64,000 nucleotides of DNA. Origin: Chloroflexota bacterium. GTDB lineage: Bacteria > Chloroflexota > Anaerolineae > JAAYZQ01. The notes under the pieces were generated by a model. That model saw nothing but the letters and a program-made list of their open reading frames with translations. It did no database searches and was not told the origin of the DNA. The DNA is taken from assembly GCA_018606645.1 (NCBI GenBank), contig JAGVRI010000007.1, positions 186,001-250,000 on the forward strand. Direction: 5' to 3'. Each line of letters begins with the position of its first letter. Position 1 is the first letter of the stretch. The translations under genes were made by a program, and so were the position numbers. Below, one piece after another: positions 25,668-34,179 of this stretch.

Positions 25668-27267
25668 ATATCAAGAGATAGCGGTGGACAATCTCGAGGT
25701 CGGCGCCGGGGATGCCTGGTGGCACCTCTTCCGGGACGACAATCACAATTTCCCGGAGCGAGAGGTCCTGGTAGATGCCGACATCTTCATACACAATCAG
25801 GCCGGCCGGCCAGAGCATCTCTCCGCAACGAAAATCCATCGCTTCGAATACAAGAGACCCGCCCCGGCAGAGCACATTTTTGCTCTGTTTCACCACTCGT
25901 CTCACGGCGCGGCGATAGCCCTGCAGCCTCTCTTCGGTCATTTCTCCATGCTGGGGCCAACGAACGTAGATCAAACTCAGATGTTGGTCTGAATCTATGA
26001 AACCATCGTCGCCGTCGAATCTAACTTCAGCGAACGTGCCGTCATCGCCGCTGGCGAAACGCCGGAGCAGGTTGCGTTTGACTCCCTGCTCCAGATGCTC
26101 TTTCGGGAAGATCCAGACGGTGGTGGTCTCCAGATTCTCCTCATCACCTCGACAAACCTTGTCCAGCGTGACCTGGGGGGCAAGGGCATATTCCTCTGAG
26201 GTGCGCTGTTCTCTCACTCGCTCTACGGAAGGCTTCTCAAAAACAGGAAGATATTCATGCGCTAACAGCAGAAAGTTGCGCCGAATACTTTGAGCGTACC
26301 AGAAGCCGGTCGTCTTGCAATGATGTTGACGCTTAATGACCAGTTCTCGCAAGATGAACCCGGCATCAAGAAACACCCGGATGGTCTGGAAGCCAATGGG
26401 CACGACACGTTTTGATTTGCGCGCATCTCCGATCAGGATGGCACACTTGCCGCCGGGCTTGAGAACACGCAGGCTCTCTTGAGCGACCTTGCGCATCTCC
26501 ACCAAAAAGTCCTGAACCGACAGATCGGACAGGTCGCCCGCGATCCTGGCGCTATACTTGATGATGCCTGCATAGGGAGGGTGAGCACAGATCAGGTCTA
26601 CACTGTTGTCCGGAATGTCAGACAGGTCTCGAGCATCTCCGACGGTTACTTCCGGATCAAACAGCCGCACAGAACCATCCCCAAAGAGTCCCCGGGGTGG
26701 CGAGAACGCGAGATTCTCCAAGGTCAGGCCGACGGCTCCGGGGTTGATGTCCCGGGCAATGCACCGACGCCCGAGTAGTTTTGCCTCAACGGCTGTGGTG
26801 CCGCCCCCCACAAAGTAATCGAGAACAGTATCTCCCGGTTTGGAGTACTTCAGGATCACGTTGCGCGGAATGTAGGGGGACCAATTTCCCCGATAGCGGC
26901 CATCATGAGTGGCCCAGTCGCCTCGCTGTCTAAAGCTCCATACGCTCGTGGTTTCTTCCCGAAAGTTTGCCGGCATCCAGCGCTTGATGCGCTTGGGGCG
27001 TTTGAGCACACCGATGTTGGCGCCATAGGCTTCCGTGATCCATTGCTCAAGGGTGCCAAAAGAGATGCCGTACCGCTCGCCGATCTCCGCATCGGGCATT
27101 CCGCGTGCTTTGTCCGTCAATACAGCCCGGCGGAATTCCTCTTCGCCATGCACGTCTTTGATATGCGAGCGCACATTGCCACTCACCCACTTGTCGCAAA
27201 GTGGGCATTGGACTTGCCTTGGTGGCCCATCTGCTCCCAGAATCGACTTCTCTACCAGGGAATCCAT
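25543..27267 (-). CDS. Solitary DNA methyltransferase (N4/N6 type) with N-terminal zinc finger
   Basis: A 574-residue frame. The N-terminus has a C2H2 finger (Cys21, Cys24, His35, His40 in CPLCDKWVSGNVRSHIKDVH) and a helix-turn-helix-like segment (DAEIGERYGISFGTLEQWI, 60-77). Motif I is LDYFVGGGTTAVEAK (149-163) and the catalytic motif IV is HPPY (229-232). Thus it should methylate exocyclic amines of A or C. No restriction gene is adjacent. Base composition is visibly less GC-rich than its neighbours, suggesting transfer. The last 42 or so codons, after HRYLLIF, are simply the antisense of the MFS gene, so the native stop seems lost. ATG 27267 has GGGGAAGG just upstream. Confidence 0.8.
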   Translation of the reverse strand: MDSLVEKSILGADGPPRQVQCPLCDKWVSGNVRSHIKDVHGEEEFRRAVLTDKARGMPDAEIGERYGISFGTLEQWITEAYGANIGVLKRPKRIKRWMPANFREETTSVWSFRQRGDWATHDGRYRGNWSPYIPRNVILKYSKPGDTVLDYFVGGGTTAVEAKLLGRRCIARDINPGAVGLTLENLAFSPPRGLFGDGSVRLFDPEVTVGDARDLSDIPDNSVDLICAHPPYAGIIKYSARIAGDLSDLSVQDFLVEMRKVAQESLRVLKPGGKCAILIGDARKSKRVVPIGFQTIRVFLDAGFILRELVIKRQHHCKTTGFWYAQSIRRNFLLLAHEYLPVFEKPSVERVREQRTSEEYALAPQVTLDKVCRGDEENLETTTVWIFPKEHLEQGVKRNLLRRFASGDDGTFAEVRFDGDDGFIDSDQHLSLIYVRWPQHGEMTEERLQGYRRAVRRVVKQSKNVLCRGGSLVFEAMDFRCGEMLWPAGLIVYEDVGIYQDLSLREIVIVVPEEVPPGIPGADLEIVHRYLLIFTPRLAPRPHRRGRHRAAPVRRGGWGGQAQPGGEPPPRPIR

Positions 27268-27311
27268 CCTTCCCCGTCACTCCCTATGAGACCCCGCCTC
27301 GCGCCAAAAGG

Positions 27312-28889
27312 TCACGATGGCTTTTTCAATCGGGCCAGTTCGGCCTCCAATCCGGCATCGTCCAGCGTCACGCGCTCCCCGCCATCCCGCCACCGCGCCT
27401 CCACCAGGCCCTCCTGCGCCAGCCGTTTGCCGACCGTCAGCCGCAAGGGGATGCCAATCAGGTCCGCATCGTGGAACTTGACCCCGGCGCTCACATTGCG
27501 GTCGTCGTACAGGACGGCCCAGCCCTGGGACTGCAACCGCTCATAGACGGCCTGGGCCCGCGCAGCAACGGCCTCGTGGTGGACGTCGAGCGCCAGGAGG
27601 TGCACGTCGAACGGGGCGCCGGTCCTCGGCCAGACGATGCCGTGCTCATCGTGATGGGCTTCAACCAGGGCGGCCAGCAGCCGCGCCAGATCGATCTGCC
27701 AGCTCGCCAGCCAGAGCGGATGGCTCCGTCCTTCCGCGTCGAGGTACTCGACCGATGGGCCGCAGGGAGTCGGCCGGCGGTGGAGGATCAGGGAAAAGGC
27801 GGGGTAGATGGTCAGGCCTGACCCACAGCCGGGGCAGGGATCGCCCGGCTCGATCAACGCCAGGTCCACCCACTCGTCGGGCTCAAAATCGCGGGGAAGA
27901 TTCACATTCCGGAGGTGATAGTCGGGGCGGTTTGCGCCACTGACCAGGTTCCGCCCGCTCCGCACCGACGGATCGGCGATGACCCGCACCCGCCGTCGGT
28001 CCAACCCCATCGGCGAGGCATAGCCTCCTACGGCCCCCACTGCGGCCAACTCCTCTTCCAGGCTGAGGTAATAGCGGTCCGTTCCCAACGCCCGCGCCAG
28101 TTTGTCATTGTCCACGGCCCGGTCGCCGCGGATGACCACGCACGTCACCCGCCCCTCGACCGAGTAGAACACCACCTTCAGGGTCCGCCAGGCGGGAATG
28201 CCCAGGAAATCGGCCAGGGCGGCGATGGTATCGCACCCCGGCGTGGCGACCTCTTCCACCGGCAGTTCCGGCTCATCCGGCGGCTCGGGCCACACCGTCC
28301 TGGCCCATGACCGGACGGCGGCATAGCCGCACGAGGGGCAGTGGGCCAGTTCCTCATCGCCGGCCGGATGGGGGTAGAACGCAGCCCGATCCCTGGTGTG
28401 GACCTCGGCCCAGACCAGTGGCAGCGCCCACTCCTCCCCAAGCTCGTTCAGGATGGCGGCGACCGGTTCTTCTTCCTCTATCTCTGCCCCGGTTAGCCGG
28501 AAGATGTCCAGGACGGGCCGTTCGGCCGCGCCAAACAATCCGCTGCGCCCCCGAAACTGCGGGACGGCCCGCACCGCCGTCTGGAACAGAAGGACCGGCA
28601 ACTGGCGGTACGAATCCACCTCGCGGCCGGCCAGACGGATCAACAGTTCCTCCGCTGAGGCGTCGGCGGCGGCCGGCAACCACACCTCCTGGCCGCCCAG
28701 GGCGGCCAGCCAGCGCCCGATCCGTTCCCGCAGCCGGTGGAGGGTGCGCTGACCCAGGGGTAGATAGGCGAACCGACCTCCATCCACTCCCCGCACATAT
28801 CCGGCCCGCACCAGGAGTTGATGGCTGGCCAGGACCGCTTCCGATGGGGGATGGCGCAAAGTCTTGCCGACCAAAGACGAGATATGCAT
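27312..28889 (-). CDS. proS: Divergent prolyl-tRNA synthetase-like protein with editing domain
   Basis: A 525-residue protein (bacterial ProRS is about 570). The N-terminus (SSLVGKTLRHPPSEAVLASH then GYVRGVDGGRFAYLPLGQR), the inserted YbaK-type editing domain (VATPGCDTIAALADFLGIPA then RGDRAVDNDKL) and the anticodon-binding domain (LYDDRNVSAGVKFHDADLIG) are clear. The class II motifs are not standard. Where ProRS has [20 protein letters not shown] this protein has FRGRSGLFGAAERPVLDIFR. Motif 3 GIGVSR reads QIDLAR. It may be a weak or non-charging paralogue that keeps editing. ATG 28889 has AGGAGG 6 nt upstream. It is 10 nt after DUF47 in the tRNA-Leu/PiT direction. Confidence 0.75.
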   Translation of the reverse strand: MHISSLVGKTLRHPPSEAVLASHQLLVRAGYVRGVDGGRFAYLPLGQRTLHRLRERIGRWLAALGGQEVWLPAAADASAEELLIRLAGREVDSYRQLPVLLFQTAVRAVPQFRGRSGLFGAAERPVLDIFRLTGAEIEEEEPVAAILNELGEEWALPLVWAEVHTRDRAAFYPHPAGDEELAHCPSCGYAAVRSWARTVWPEPPDEPELPVEEVATPGCDTIAALADFLGIPAWRTLKVVFYSVEGRVTCVVIRGDRAVDNDKLARALGTDRYYLSLEEELAAVGAVGGYASPMGLDRRRVRVIADPSVRSGRNLVSGANRPDYHLRNVNLPRDFEPDEWVDLALIEPGDPCPGCGSGLTIYPAFSLILHRRPTPCGPSVEYLDAEGRSHPLWLASWQIDLARLLAALVEAHHDEHGIVWPRTGAPFDVHLLALDVHHEAVAARAQAVYERLQSQGWAVLYDDRNVSAGVKFHDADLIGIPLRLTVGKRLAQEGLVEARWRDGGERVTLDDAGLEAELARLKKPS

Positions 28890-28899
28890 TCTTGCCTCC

Positions 28900-29526
28900 T
28901 CAGGTCATCTTGACAACGATATCGTGGATGACGTTGGCCGCTTCGTCGCCCCGGTCGGCGCAGTTGCTCAGATGACGGTAGATCTCGCGCAGCTTGAGGA
29001 CCCGCATCACGCCCGGGATATCCTCCGGCCCGGAGAACAAGGCGGCGAGCGCTTCACGATACACCCGTTCCACCCGGTTCTCCAGGGCCTTGGCCCGGGT
29101 CGCATGTTCGACGGCCACGCCGGGGTTCTCCTTCAATCGCAACATAGCCAGGTGGATCTCGTTGGCCGCATCGTGCAACAGCGACACCATCCGCCGCAGG
29201 AAATCATTGGGCTCCACCTCCAGGATTTCCATCTCTTCGACCGTGCTGTAGGCATAGTCCATCACGTCGTCAATCGCCCGCGACAGGGCAAAGATGTCCT
29301 CCCGGTCGATGGGGGTGACAAAAGTGCGGTTCAGGTCGTCAATCAGAATCCGCCGCACTTCGTCGGCGTCCTTCTCCGCCTGGACCACGGCCGCGGCCTG
29401 TTCCTCCGTGGTCTTTTTCATATAGGCTTCCAGCGCCACCATGCCCCGCAGGGTGATTTCCGCCTGTTGGATGAGCAACTCCAGAAATTTGTCCCGTTTC
29501 GGTTTCAAGAATTCCTTCAGACCCAT
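28900..29526 (-). CDS. DUF47/PhoU-like phosphate transport accessory protein
   Basis: A 208-residue all-helical protein matching the DUF47 (PF01865, PhoU-like) pattern: acidic metal-binding helices with VQAEKDADEVRRILIDDLNR then TFVTPIDREDIFALSRAIDD. Such proteins are nearly always encoded beside PiT transporters and are thought to control them. Here PiT ends 10 nt upstream on the same strand. ATG 29526 is preceded by AAGGACAGAGAA. Confidence 0.88.
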   Translation of the reverse strand: MGLKEFLKPKRDKFLELLIQQAEITLRGMVALEAYMKKTTEEQAAAVVQAEKDADEVRRILIDDLNRTFVTPIDREDIFALSRAIDDVMDYAYSTVEEMEILEVEPNDFLRRMVSLLHDAANEIHLAMLRLKENPGVAVEHATRAKALENRVERVYREALAALFSGPEDIPGVMRVLKLREIYRHLSNCADRGDEAANVIHDIVVKMT

Positions 29527-29536
29527 TTCTCTGTCC

Positions 29537-30523
29537 TTACCCGATCACGTCATGCAGGAGGAGATGAAACAGCGCGGCCAGGAGGGCCGAGACGGGGATG
29601 GTCAACACCCAGGCGATGGCAATCTCCTGGGCCACCTTCCACCGCACCTTGGACAATCGCTCCGCCGCGCCGGCGCCGACGATGGCCGAACTGACGACGT
29701 GGGTCGTGCTCACCGGCCCTCCCCACAACGCCGCGCCGAGGATAATCCCGGCGGAGGTCAACTGTGACCCGAAGGCGTGCACCGGCCGGATCTGGTAGAA
29801 CTTGCGGCCCAGGGTCCGGATCAACCGCCAGCCGCCCGTGGCCGTTCCCAGGGCCATGGCTGCCGCGCTCACCAGAATCACCCACGGCGGCACGGAGAAC
29901 TGATCGGCCATGCCGGTCGTCACCCGAGCCATGGCGATGATGCCCATCGTCTTTTGCGCATCGTTGGTGCCATGGCTCAAGGCCAAGGCCAGCGAGGTCA
30001 GCCACTGCCCGCGCTTGAACACGGCATTCACCCGCGGCGATGCCCCACGGGCCAGAAAGTAGAGGGTCTTGAGCACCAGGTAGCCCCCCACCACGCCCAG
30101 CACTGGCGAGATGAACAGCGCCAGCAAGACCTTCTCCAGCCCCATCGGGTGGATGGCGGTCAGGCCCTTGGCCGCACCTACCGCCCCCACCAGGCCGCCG
30201 ATGAGGGCGTGCGAGGTGCTCGACGGCCAGCCCAGGCGCCAGGTCAGCAGGTTCCACAGGGTGGCGCTACATAGGGCGCTGAGGATGACCGCGCTGGTGA
30301 CCACCTTTGGGTCCACGATCTCGCTGCCGATGGTGGTGGCGACGGCCACGCCAAAGAGGAACGGACCCACCAGCACGGCCACGGCCGCCATCCCCAGCGC
30401 CTTGGGCGGGGAAAGGGACCGCGACGAGATCATGGTGGCCACGATGTTGCTCGAATCGTGAACCCCGTTCAGGAAATCGGACAGCAGAGCCACCGCGATG
30501 ATGACGATGAACAGCGAGCTCAT
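29537..30523 (-). CDS. pit: PiT family inorganic phosphate transporter
   Basis: A 328-residue polytopic membrane protein with the duplicated PiT signature: NGVHDSSNIVATMISS near the N-terminus and LSHGTNDAQKTMGI in the second half. Length fits the short PiT group that pairs with DUF47. It takes up phosphate with H+ or Na+. The ATG at 30523 begins the first membrane span; a longer frame from 30649 would run through the tRNA gene and is rejected. No ribosome site is strong. It may be read from the tRNA-Leu promoter 75 nt upstream. Confidence 0.88.
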   Translation of the reverse strand: MSSLFIVIIAVALLSDFLNGVHDSSNIVATMISSRSLSPPKALGMAAVAVLVGPFLFGVAVATTIGSEIVDPKVVTSAVILSALCSATLWNLLTWRLGWPSSTSHALIGGLVGAVGAAKGLTAIHPMGLEKVLLALFISPVLGVVGGYLVLKTLYFLARGASPRVNAVFKRGQWLTSLALALSHGTNDAQKTMGIIAMARVTTGMADQFSVPPWVILVSAAAMALGTATGGWRLIRTLGRKFYQIRPVHAFGSQLTSAGIILGAALWGGPVSTTHVVSSAIVGAGAAERLSKVRWKVAQEIAIAWVLTIPVSALLAALFHLLLHDVIG

Positions 30524-30598
30524 AAGAAGCCATGGCCTCGTCTGTTGCCGAAAATCAAACAGAGGCTCAGGTCTGGCCTGCGCCTCTGCTTCCTCGAG

Positions 30599-30681
30599 TG
30601 CCCCCGAGAGGACTTGAACCTCCACGCCCTCACGGGCACAGGTCCTCAACCTGCCGCGTATGCCAGTTCCGCCACGGGGGC
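30599..30681 (-). tRNA. tRNA-Leu (anticodon GAG)
   Basis: The minus strand folds as a class II tRNA: acceptor stem GCCCCCG/CGGGGGC with discriminator A, D arm GGCGGAACTGGCATACGC, anticodon stem GCAGG/CCTGT around loop TTGAGGA (anticodon GAG), a long variable arm TGCCCGTGAGGGCGT and T arm GAGGTTCAAGTCCTC. CCA is not encoded. It decodes CUC/CUU. Confidence 0.95.
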
Positions 30682-30691
30682 CTGCATTTTC

Positions 30692-30720
30692 ATTATACCC
30701 GCATTTGTACCATTTGTCAA
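30692..30720 (-). promoter_or_regulatory. Perfect consensus promoter of tRNA-Leu
   Basis: On the minus strand: TTGACA (30720-30715), a 17-bp spacer and TATAAT (30697-30692), ending 10 nt before the tRNA 5' end. Both hexamers are exact consensus, as expected for a stable-RNA gene. Confidence 0.88.
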
Positions 30721-30739
30721 TTCAGCCGGTGCCCTGTCG

Positions 30740-31280
30740 TGGGCGGTCCGCCTAACGCCTCGACTCCTGGAGTGGAGCCTTTAGGCGGCTTTTTCCGGCT
30801 AAAGCCTCGACTCCGGGGAGAAGGGGGAGTGGAGCCTTTAGGCGGGTTTTCCGGCGGAAGCCTTGACTCCTGGAGTGGAGCCTTTAGGCGGGTTTTTCCG
30901 GCTAAAGCCTTGACTCCTGGAGTGGAGCCTTTAGGCGGGTTTTCCGGCGGAAGCCTTGACTCCTGGAGTGGAGCCTTTAGGCGGGTTTTTCCGGCTAAAG
31001 CCTTGACTCCTGGAGTGGAGCCTTCAGGCGGTGTCGTTCCGGCGGAAGCCTCGACTCCCGGAGTGGAGCCTTTAGGCGGTGTCGTTCCGGCTGAAGCCTC
31101 GACTCCCGGAGTGGAGCCTTTAGGCGGGTTTTTCCGGCTGAAGCCTCGACTCCCGGAGTGGAGCCTTTAGGCGGTGTCGTTCCGGCGGAAGCCTCGACTC
31201 CTGGAGTGGAGCCTTTAGGCGGTTTTTCCGGCTGACGCCTCGACTCCGGGGGGAAGGGGGAGTGGAGTTCAGGCGGGCGG
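30740..31280 (-). repeat. REP/BIME-like array D: about ten tandem paired units, 47-bp period
   Basis: On the plus strand eleven copies of arm 2 (GGAGTGGAGCCTTTAGGCGG and variants) start at 30769, 30826, 30872, 30919, 30965, 31012, 31060, 31108, 31155, 31203 and 31259. They alternate with inverted arm 1 (CCGGCTAAAGCCTTGACTCC, CCGGCGGAAGCCTCGACTCC and so on). Spacers are GGTTTTT, GGTTTT or TGTCGTT. Inner loops vary between TTTA, TTCA and GGAA while their GGC/GCC stems stay intact. It lies between the divergent tRNA-Leu and moxR promoters. Confidence 0.9.
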
Positions 31281-31332
31281 TTATGCGATTCTGACCAACT
31301 GTACGAGCCAACTACACCTTTTGGCGAAAACC

Positions 31333-31341
31333 TGGTATAAT
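31333..31341 (+). promoter_or_regulatory. Extended -10 promoter for moxR
   Basis: TGGTATAAT, an extended -10 with exact TATAAT. TACACC at 31313-31318 is a weak -35 at 17 bp. The leader is about 60 nt. Confidence 0.65.
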
Positions 31342-31405
31342 CTTCCGGCTACCCTCGGAGACCGGTCCGAGCGGCCAGGGGCTAACGACGGGAAGGAACC
31401 GAACC

Positions 31406-32371
31406 ATGCAAGATGTGCAGGCAGTCGCCCAACGCATCCTGGACAACGTCCAGAAGGTGATTGTGGGCAAACGAGAGGCGGTCGAGCTGACAATTATCGC
31501 CCTGCTGTGCGAGGGGCACGTCCTGATCGAAGATGTGCCCGGCACCGGCAAGACGATGCTGGCCAAATCGGTGGCCCGCTCGCTGGGATGCACCTTCCGC
31601 CGCATCCAGTTCACCCCGGACATGCTGCCCAGCGACATCACCGGCATCTCGGTCTATAACCAGAAGACGCGCGAGTTCGAGTTCCGGCCCGGTCCGGTCA
31701 TGGCCCAGATCGTGCTCACCGACGAGATCAACCGCGCCACGCCCAAAACCCAGTCGGCCTTGCTGGAGGCCATGGAAGAGCGGCAGATCACGGTGGACGG
31801 AGTTACCTACCCGATGGAGCGTCCCTTTCTCGTCCTGGCGACCCAGAACCCCATCGAATATGAGGGCACCTTTCCTCTGCCAGAAGCCCAGCTCGACCGG
31901 TTCATGATGCGCATCAGCCTTGGTTATCCGAGCGAGGCCGACGAAATCACCATGCTGGACCGCCAGCAATATTCCCATCCGATCACCCATCTGGAGCAGG
32001 TCGTCTCGGCGGAAGAGTTGTTGGCCGCCCAGCAGCGGGTCAAGGATGTCTACATTGATGATTTGATCAAGGAGTATATCATCGGGCTGGTCAAGGCGAC
32101 GCGCAAACACCCGGATGTCTATCTGGGAGCCAGCCCGCGCGGCAGCATCGCCCTGTACAAGATGGGACAGGCCCGCGCCGCCATGTCGGGTCGCGACTAT
32201 GTGACGCCCGACGATATCAAGGCCCTGGCCGTGGTCGCCCTGGCCCATCGGTTGATCATCAGCCCCTCGGCCCGGATCAAGAATGTGGACCCGCGCGCCC
32301 TGATCCAGGAGATCCTGGATAGCGTCCCGGTGCCCGGAGCACGGGCGCGGGCCCTGAAGGCGCCTGCCTGA
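31406..32371 (+). CDS. MoxR-type AAA+ ATPase
   Basis: A 321-residue MoxR ATPase. Walker A is [11 protein letters not shown], Walker [23 protein letters not shown], and the family's pre-sensor segment [22 protein letters not shown] is complete, as is the helical lid ([20 protein letters not shown]). MoxR proteins act as chaperones with von Willebrand A partners. The usual DUF58/vWA gene is not next to it here: a B12 radical SAM gene follows. The ATG at 31406 has AAGGA upstream. Confidence 0.88.
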   Translation: MQDVQAVAQRILDNVQKVIVGKREAVELTIIALLCEGHVLIEDVPGTGKTMLAKSVARSLGCTFRRIQFTPDMLPSDITGISVYNQKTREFEFRPGPVMAQIVLTDEINRATPKTQSALLEAMEERQITVDGVTYPMERPFLVLATQNPIEYEGTFPLPEAQLDRFMMRISLGYPSEADEITMLDRQQYSHPITHLEQVVSAEELLAAQQRVKDVYIDDLIKEYIIGLVKATRKHPDVYLGASPRGSIALYKMGQARAAMSGRDYVTPDDIKALAVVALAHRLIISPSARIKNVDPRALIQEILDSVPVPGARARALKAPA

Positions 32372-32414
32372 CCGAGACCGGGGAACCCAGCATCGAGGCA
32401 TAATGGAGAGGCCC

Positions 32415-34175
32415 ATGTCCCAGGCGGAACTGGTTCTATTGCATGCGCCCAGCGTCTATGATTTCCGCAAAGAGTCGATCCTCTACGGACCGGTGAGTGA
32501 CCTGGTCCCCAGCACGCCCGTCTTTGAGATGTACCCCATCGGCCTGACCACCATCGCCGAATTCCTGGAACGCCACGGCCTGCGGGTGCGGATCGTCAAC
32601 CTGGCGGTGCGGATGCTCAACAGCGACCGGTTCGATGCTGAGGCGTTGATCCGCAAGCTCCGCCCAGCGGCCTTTGGCATCGATCTCCACTGGTTGCCCC
32701 ATGCCCACGGCGCTCTCGAGGTCGCCCGCCTGTGCAAGGCCGCCCATCCCGACATCCCGGTGATGATGGGCGGGTTTTCGGCCACCTACTTTCATGAAGA
32801 GTTGATCCACCGTCCCGAGGTGGATTTTGTCGTGCGGGGCGACTCGACCGAGGTGCCGGTCCTGCAACTGATGCAGCACCTGACCGGCCGCCCCGGCGCG
32901 CCATCCCTGGCCGAGATCCCCAATCTGACCTGGCGGGCACCCGACGGGACGGTTCAGGTCAACGAGCTGACCTACAGCCCGGCCGATCTCAACCATGTGC
33001 TGATCGACTATAGCTACGTGGTCAAGGCCGTCGCCCGCTATCGGGACCTGGCCAGTTTCATCCCGTTCAAAGGCTGGCTGGGCTACCCCATCACCGCCGC
33101 GCTGAGTGTGCGGGGCTGTTCGCACAACTGCCGGACCTGCGGCGGATCGGCGGCGGCGTTCGCCGCCCTGCACCACCGCCGCCGCCCAGCCTATCGCGCT
33201 CCCGAGGACCTGGCCCAGGATATCCGCAACATCGCCCGGTTCAGCAAAGGACCGGTGTTTATCCTGGGCGATATCCGCCAGGCGGGGGACGAGTACGCCG
33301 ATCGCTTCCTGCGGGCCATCCACGGCTACCAAGGACCGGTCATCGTCGAGTTGTTCGACGCGGCCGACCGTGACTTTATCCGCCGACTGGCCCAGGCCAT
33401 GCCCAACTGGACGTTAGAGATCTCGCTCGAATCCCACGACGAAGCGGTGCGGGTTGCCTTTGGACGGCCGTATCGGAACGCGGCCATCGAAAACACGATC
33501 GCCGCTGCACTGGCAGCCGGGGTGCGGCGCCTGGACCTCTTTTTCATGATCGGCCTGCCCCAACAGGATGTTCAGTCGGTGCTGGATACGGTGGACTATT
33601 GTGAGGCGCTGATGCGCGACCTGGACAAAGGGCCGGTCCGCCGCCTCATCCCGTTCATCTCCCCACTGGCGCCGTTTCTCGATCCGGGCAGTCTGGCCTT
33701 TGAGGATCCGGAGCGCTACGGCTACCGGCTCCTGGCCCGCACCCTGGAGGAGCACCGACAGGCCCTGGTTCAACCCAGTTGGAAATATGTCCTCAACTAT
33801 GAGACGCAGTGGATGAACCGCGACCAGATCGTGGACAGCACCTACGAAGCCGGGTTGCGGATGAATCGGCTCAAGGACCGTTTCGGTCTGGTGAGCCACG
33901 AGCAAGCGCTGCGCACCGAGGCGCGCATTCTGAAAGCCAGGCGATTGGTGGCGGTGATCGACGATATCCTCACCATTTCCGATGCCGGCCGCCGGGCCAG
34001 ACTGTTGCGGGCGGTGAAACCGCTGGTGGATGAGGCCAACCTCTCGACGGTGTGCGACAAGACCGAACTGAACGTGCCCCTGAACGGGCTCAAACTTAAC
34101 CTGCCCCGAACTGCTTGCTTCTTCCTCGAACAGGCCCTGAGGCGGTTGCCCCGGGTCCGACAGACGACAGGGTGA
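32415..34175 (+). CDS. B12-binding radical SAM protein (Ta0216-like)
   Basis: A 586-residue protein. The N-terminal Rossmann-like B12-binding region (10-160, EMYPIGLTTIAEFLERHGL, then PVMMGGFSATYFHEEL) precedes a radical SAM barrel with the 4Fe-4S triad at Cys235, Cys239 and Cys242 in GCSHNCRTCGGS. The extended C-terminus (about 450-586) resembles the Ta0216 group of B12/SAM proteins, whose reaction is unknown. ATG 32415 follows GGAGAGG; the ATG at 32403 is an alternative. The PfkB kinase gene begins 4 nt after its stop, so the two are coupled and may modify the same sugar or nucleoside. Confidence 0.8.
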   Translation: MSQAELVLLHAPSVYDFRKESILYGPVSDLVPSTPVFEMYPIGLTTIAEFLERHGLRVRIVNLAVRMLNSDRFDAEALIRKLRPAAFGIDLHWLPHAHGALEVARLCKAAHPDIPVMMGGFSATYFHEELIHRPEVDFVVRGDSTEVPVLQLMQHLTGRPGAPSLAEIPNLTWRAPDGTVQVNELTYSPADLNHVLIDYSYVVKAVARYRDLASFIPFKGWLGYPITAALSVRGCSHNCRTCGGSAAAFAALHHRRRPAYRAPEDLAQDIRNIARFSKGPVFILGDIRQAGDEYADRFLRAIHGYQGPVIVELFDAADRDFIRRLAQAMPNWTLEISLESHDEAVRVAFGRPYRNAAIENTIAAALAAGVRRLDLFFMIGLPQQDVQSVLDTVDYCEALMRDLDKGPVRRLIPFISPLAPFLDPGSLAFEDPERYGYRLLARTLEEHRQALVQPSWKYVLNYETQWMNRDQIVDSTYEAGLRMNRLKDRFGLVSHEQALRTEARILKARRLVAVIDDILTISDAGRRARLLRAVKPLVDEANLSTVCDKTELNVPLNGLKLNLPRTACFFLEQALRRLPRVRQTTG

Positions 34176-34179
34176 TGCC

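Noticed and set aside
30524..30649. N-terminal extension of the PiT protein to 30649
   Set aside because: The extension is translated from the tRNA-Leu gene; PiT proteins begin right at the first membrane span.
30532..31170. 212-residue plus-strand frame with VEPLGG/LKPRL peptide repeats
   Set aside because: It is the translation of the tRNA antisense and the REP-like array; peptide repeats simply mirror the 47-bp DNA period.
30740..31280. CRISPR-like array with a 47-bp period
   Set aside because: There are no unique spacers: both halves of each unit are conserved inverted arms separated by 4-7 nt, no cas gene is near, and the same arms are dispersed elsewhere.
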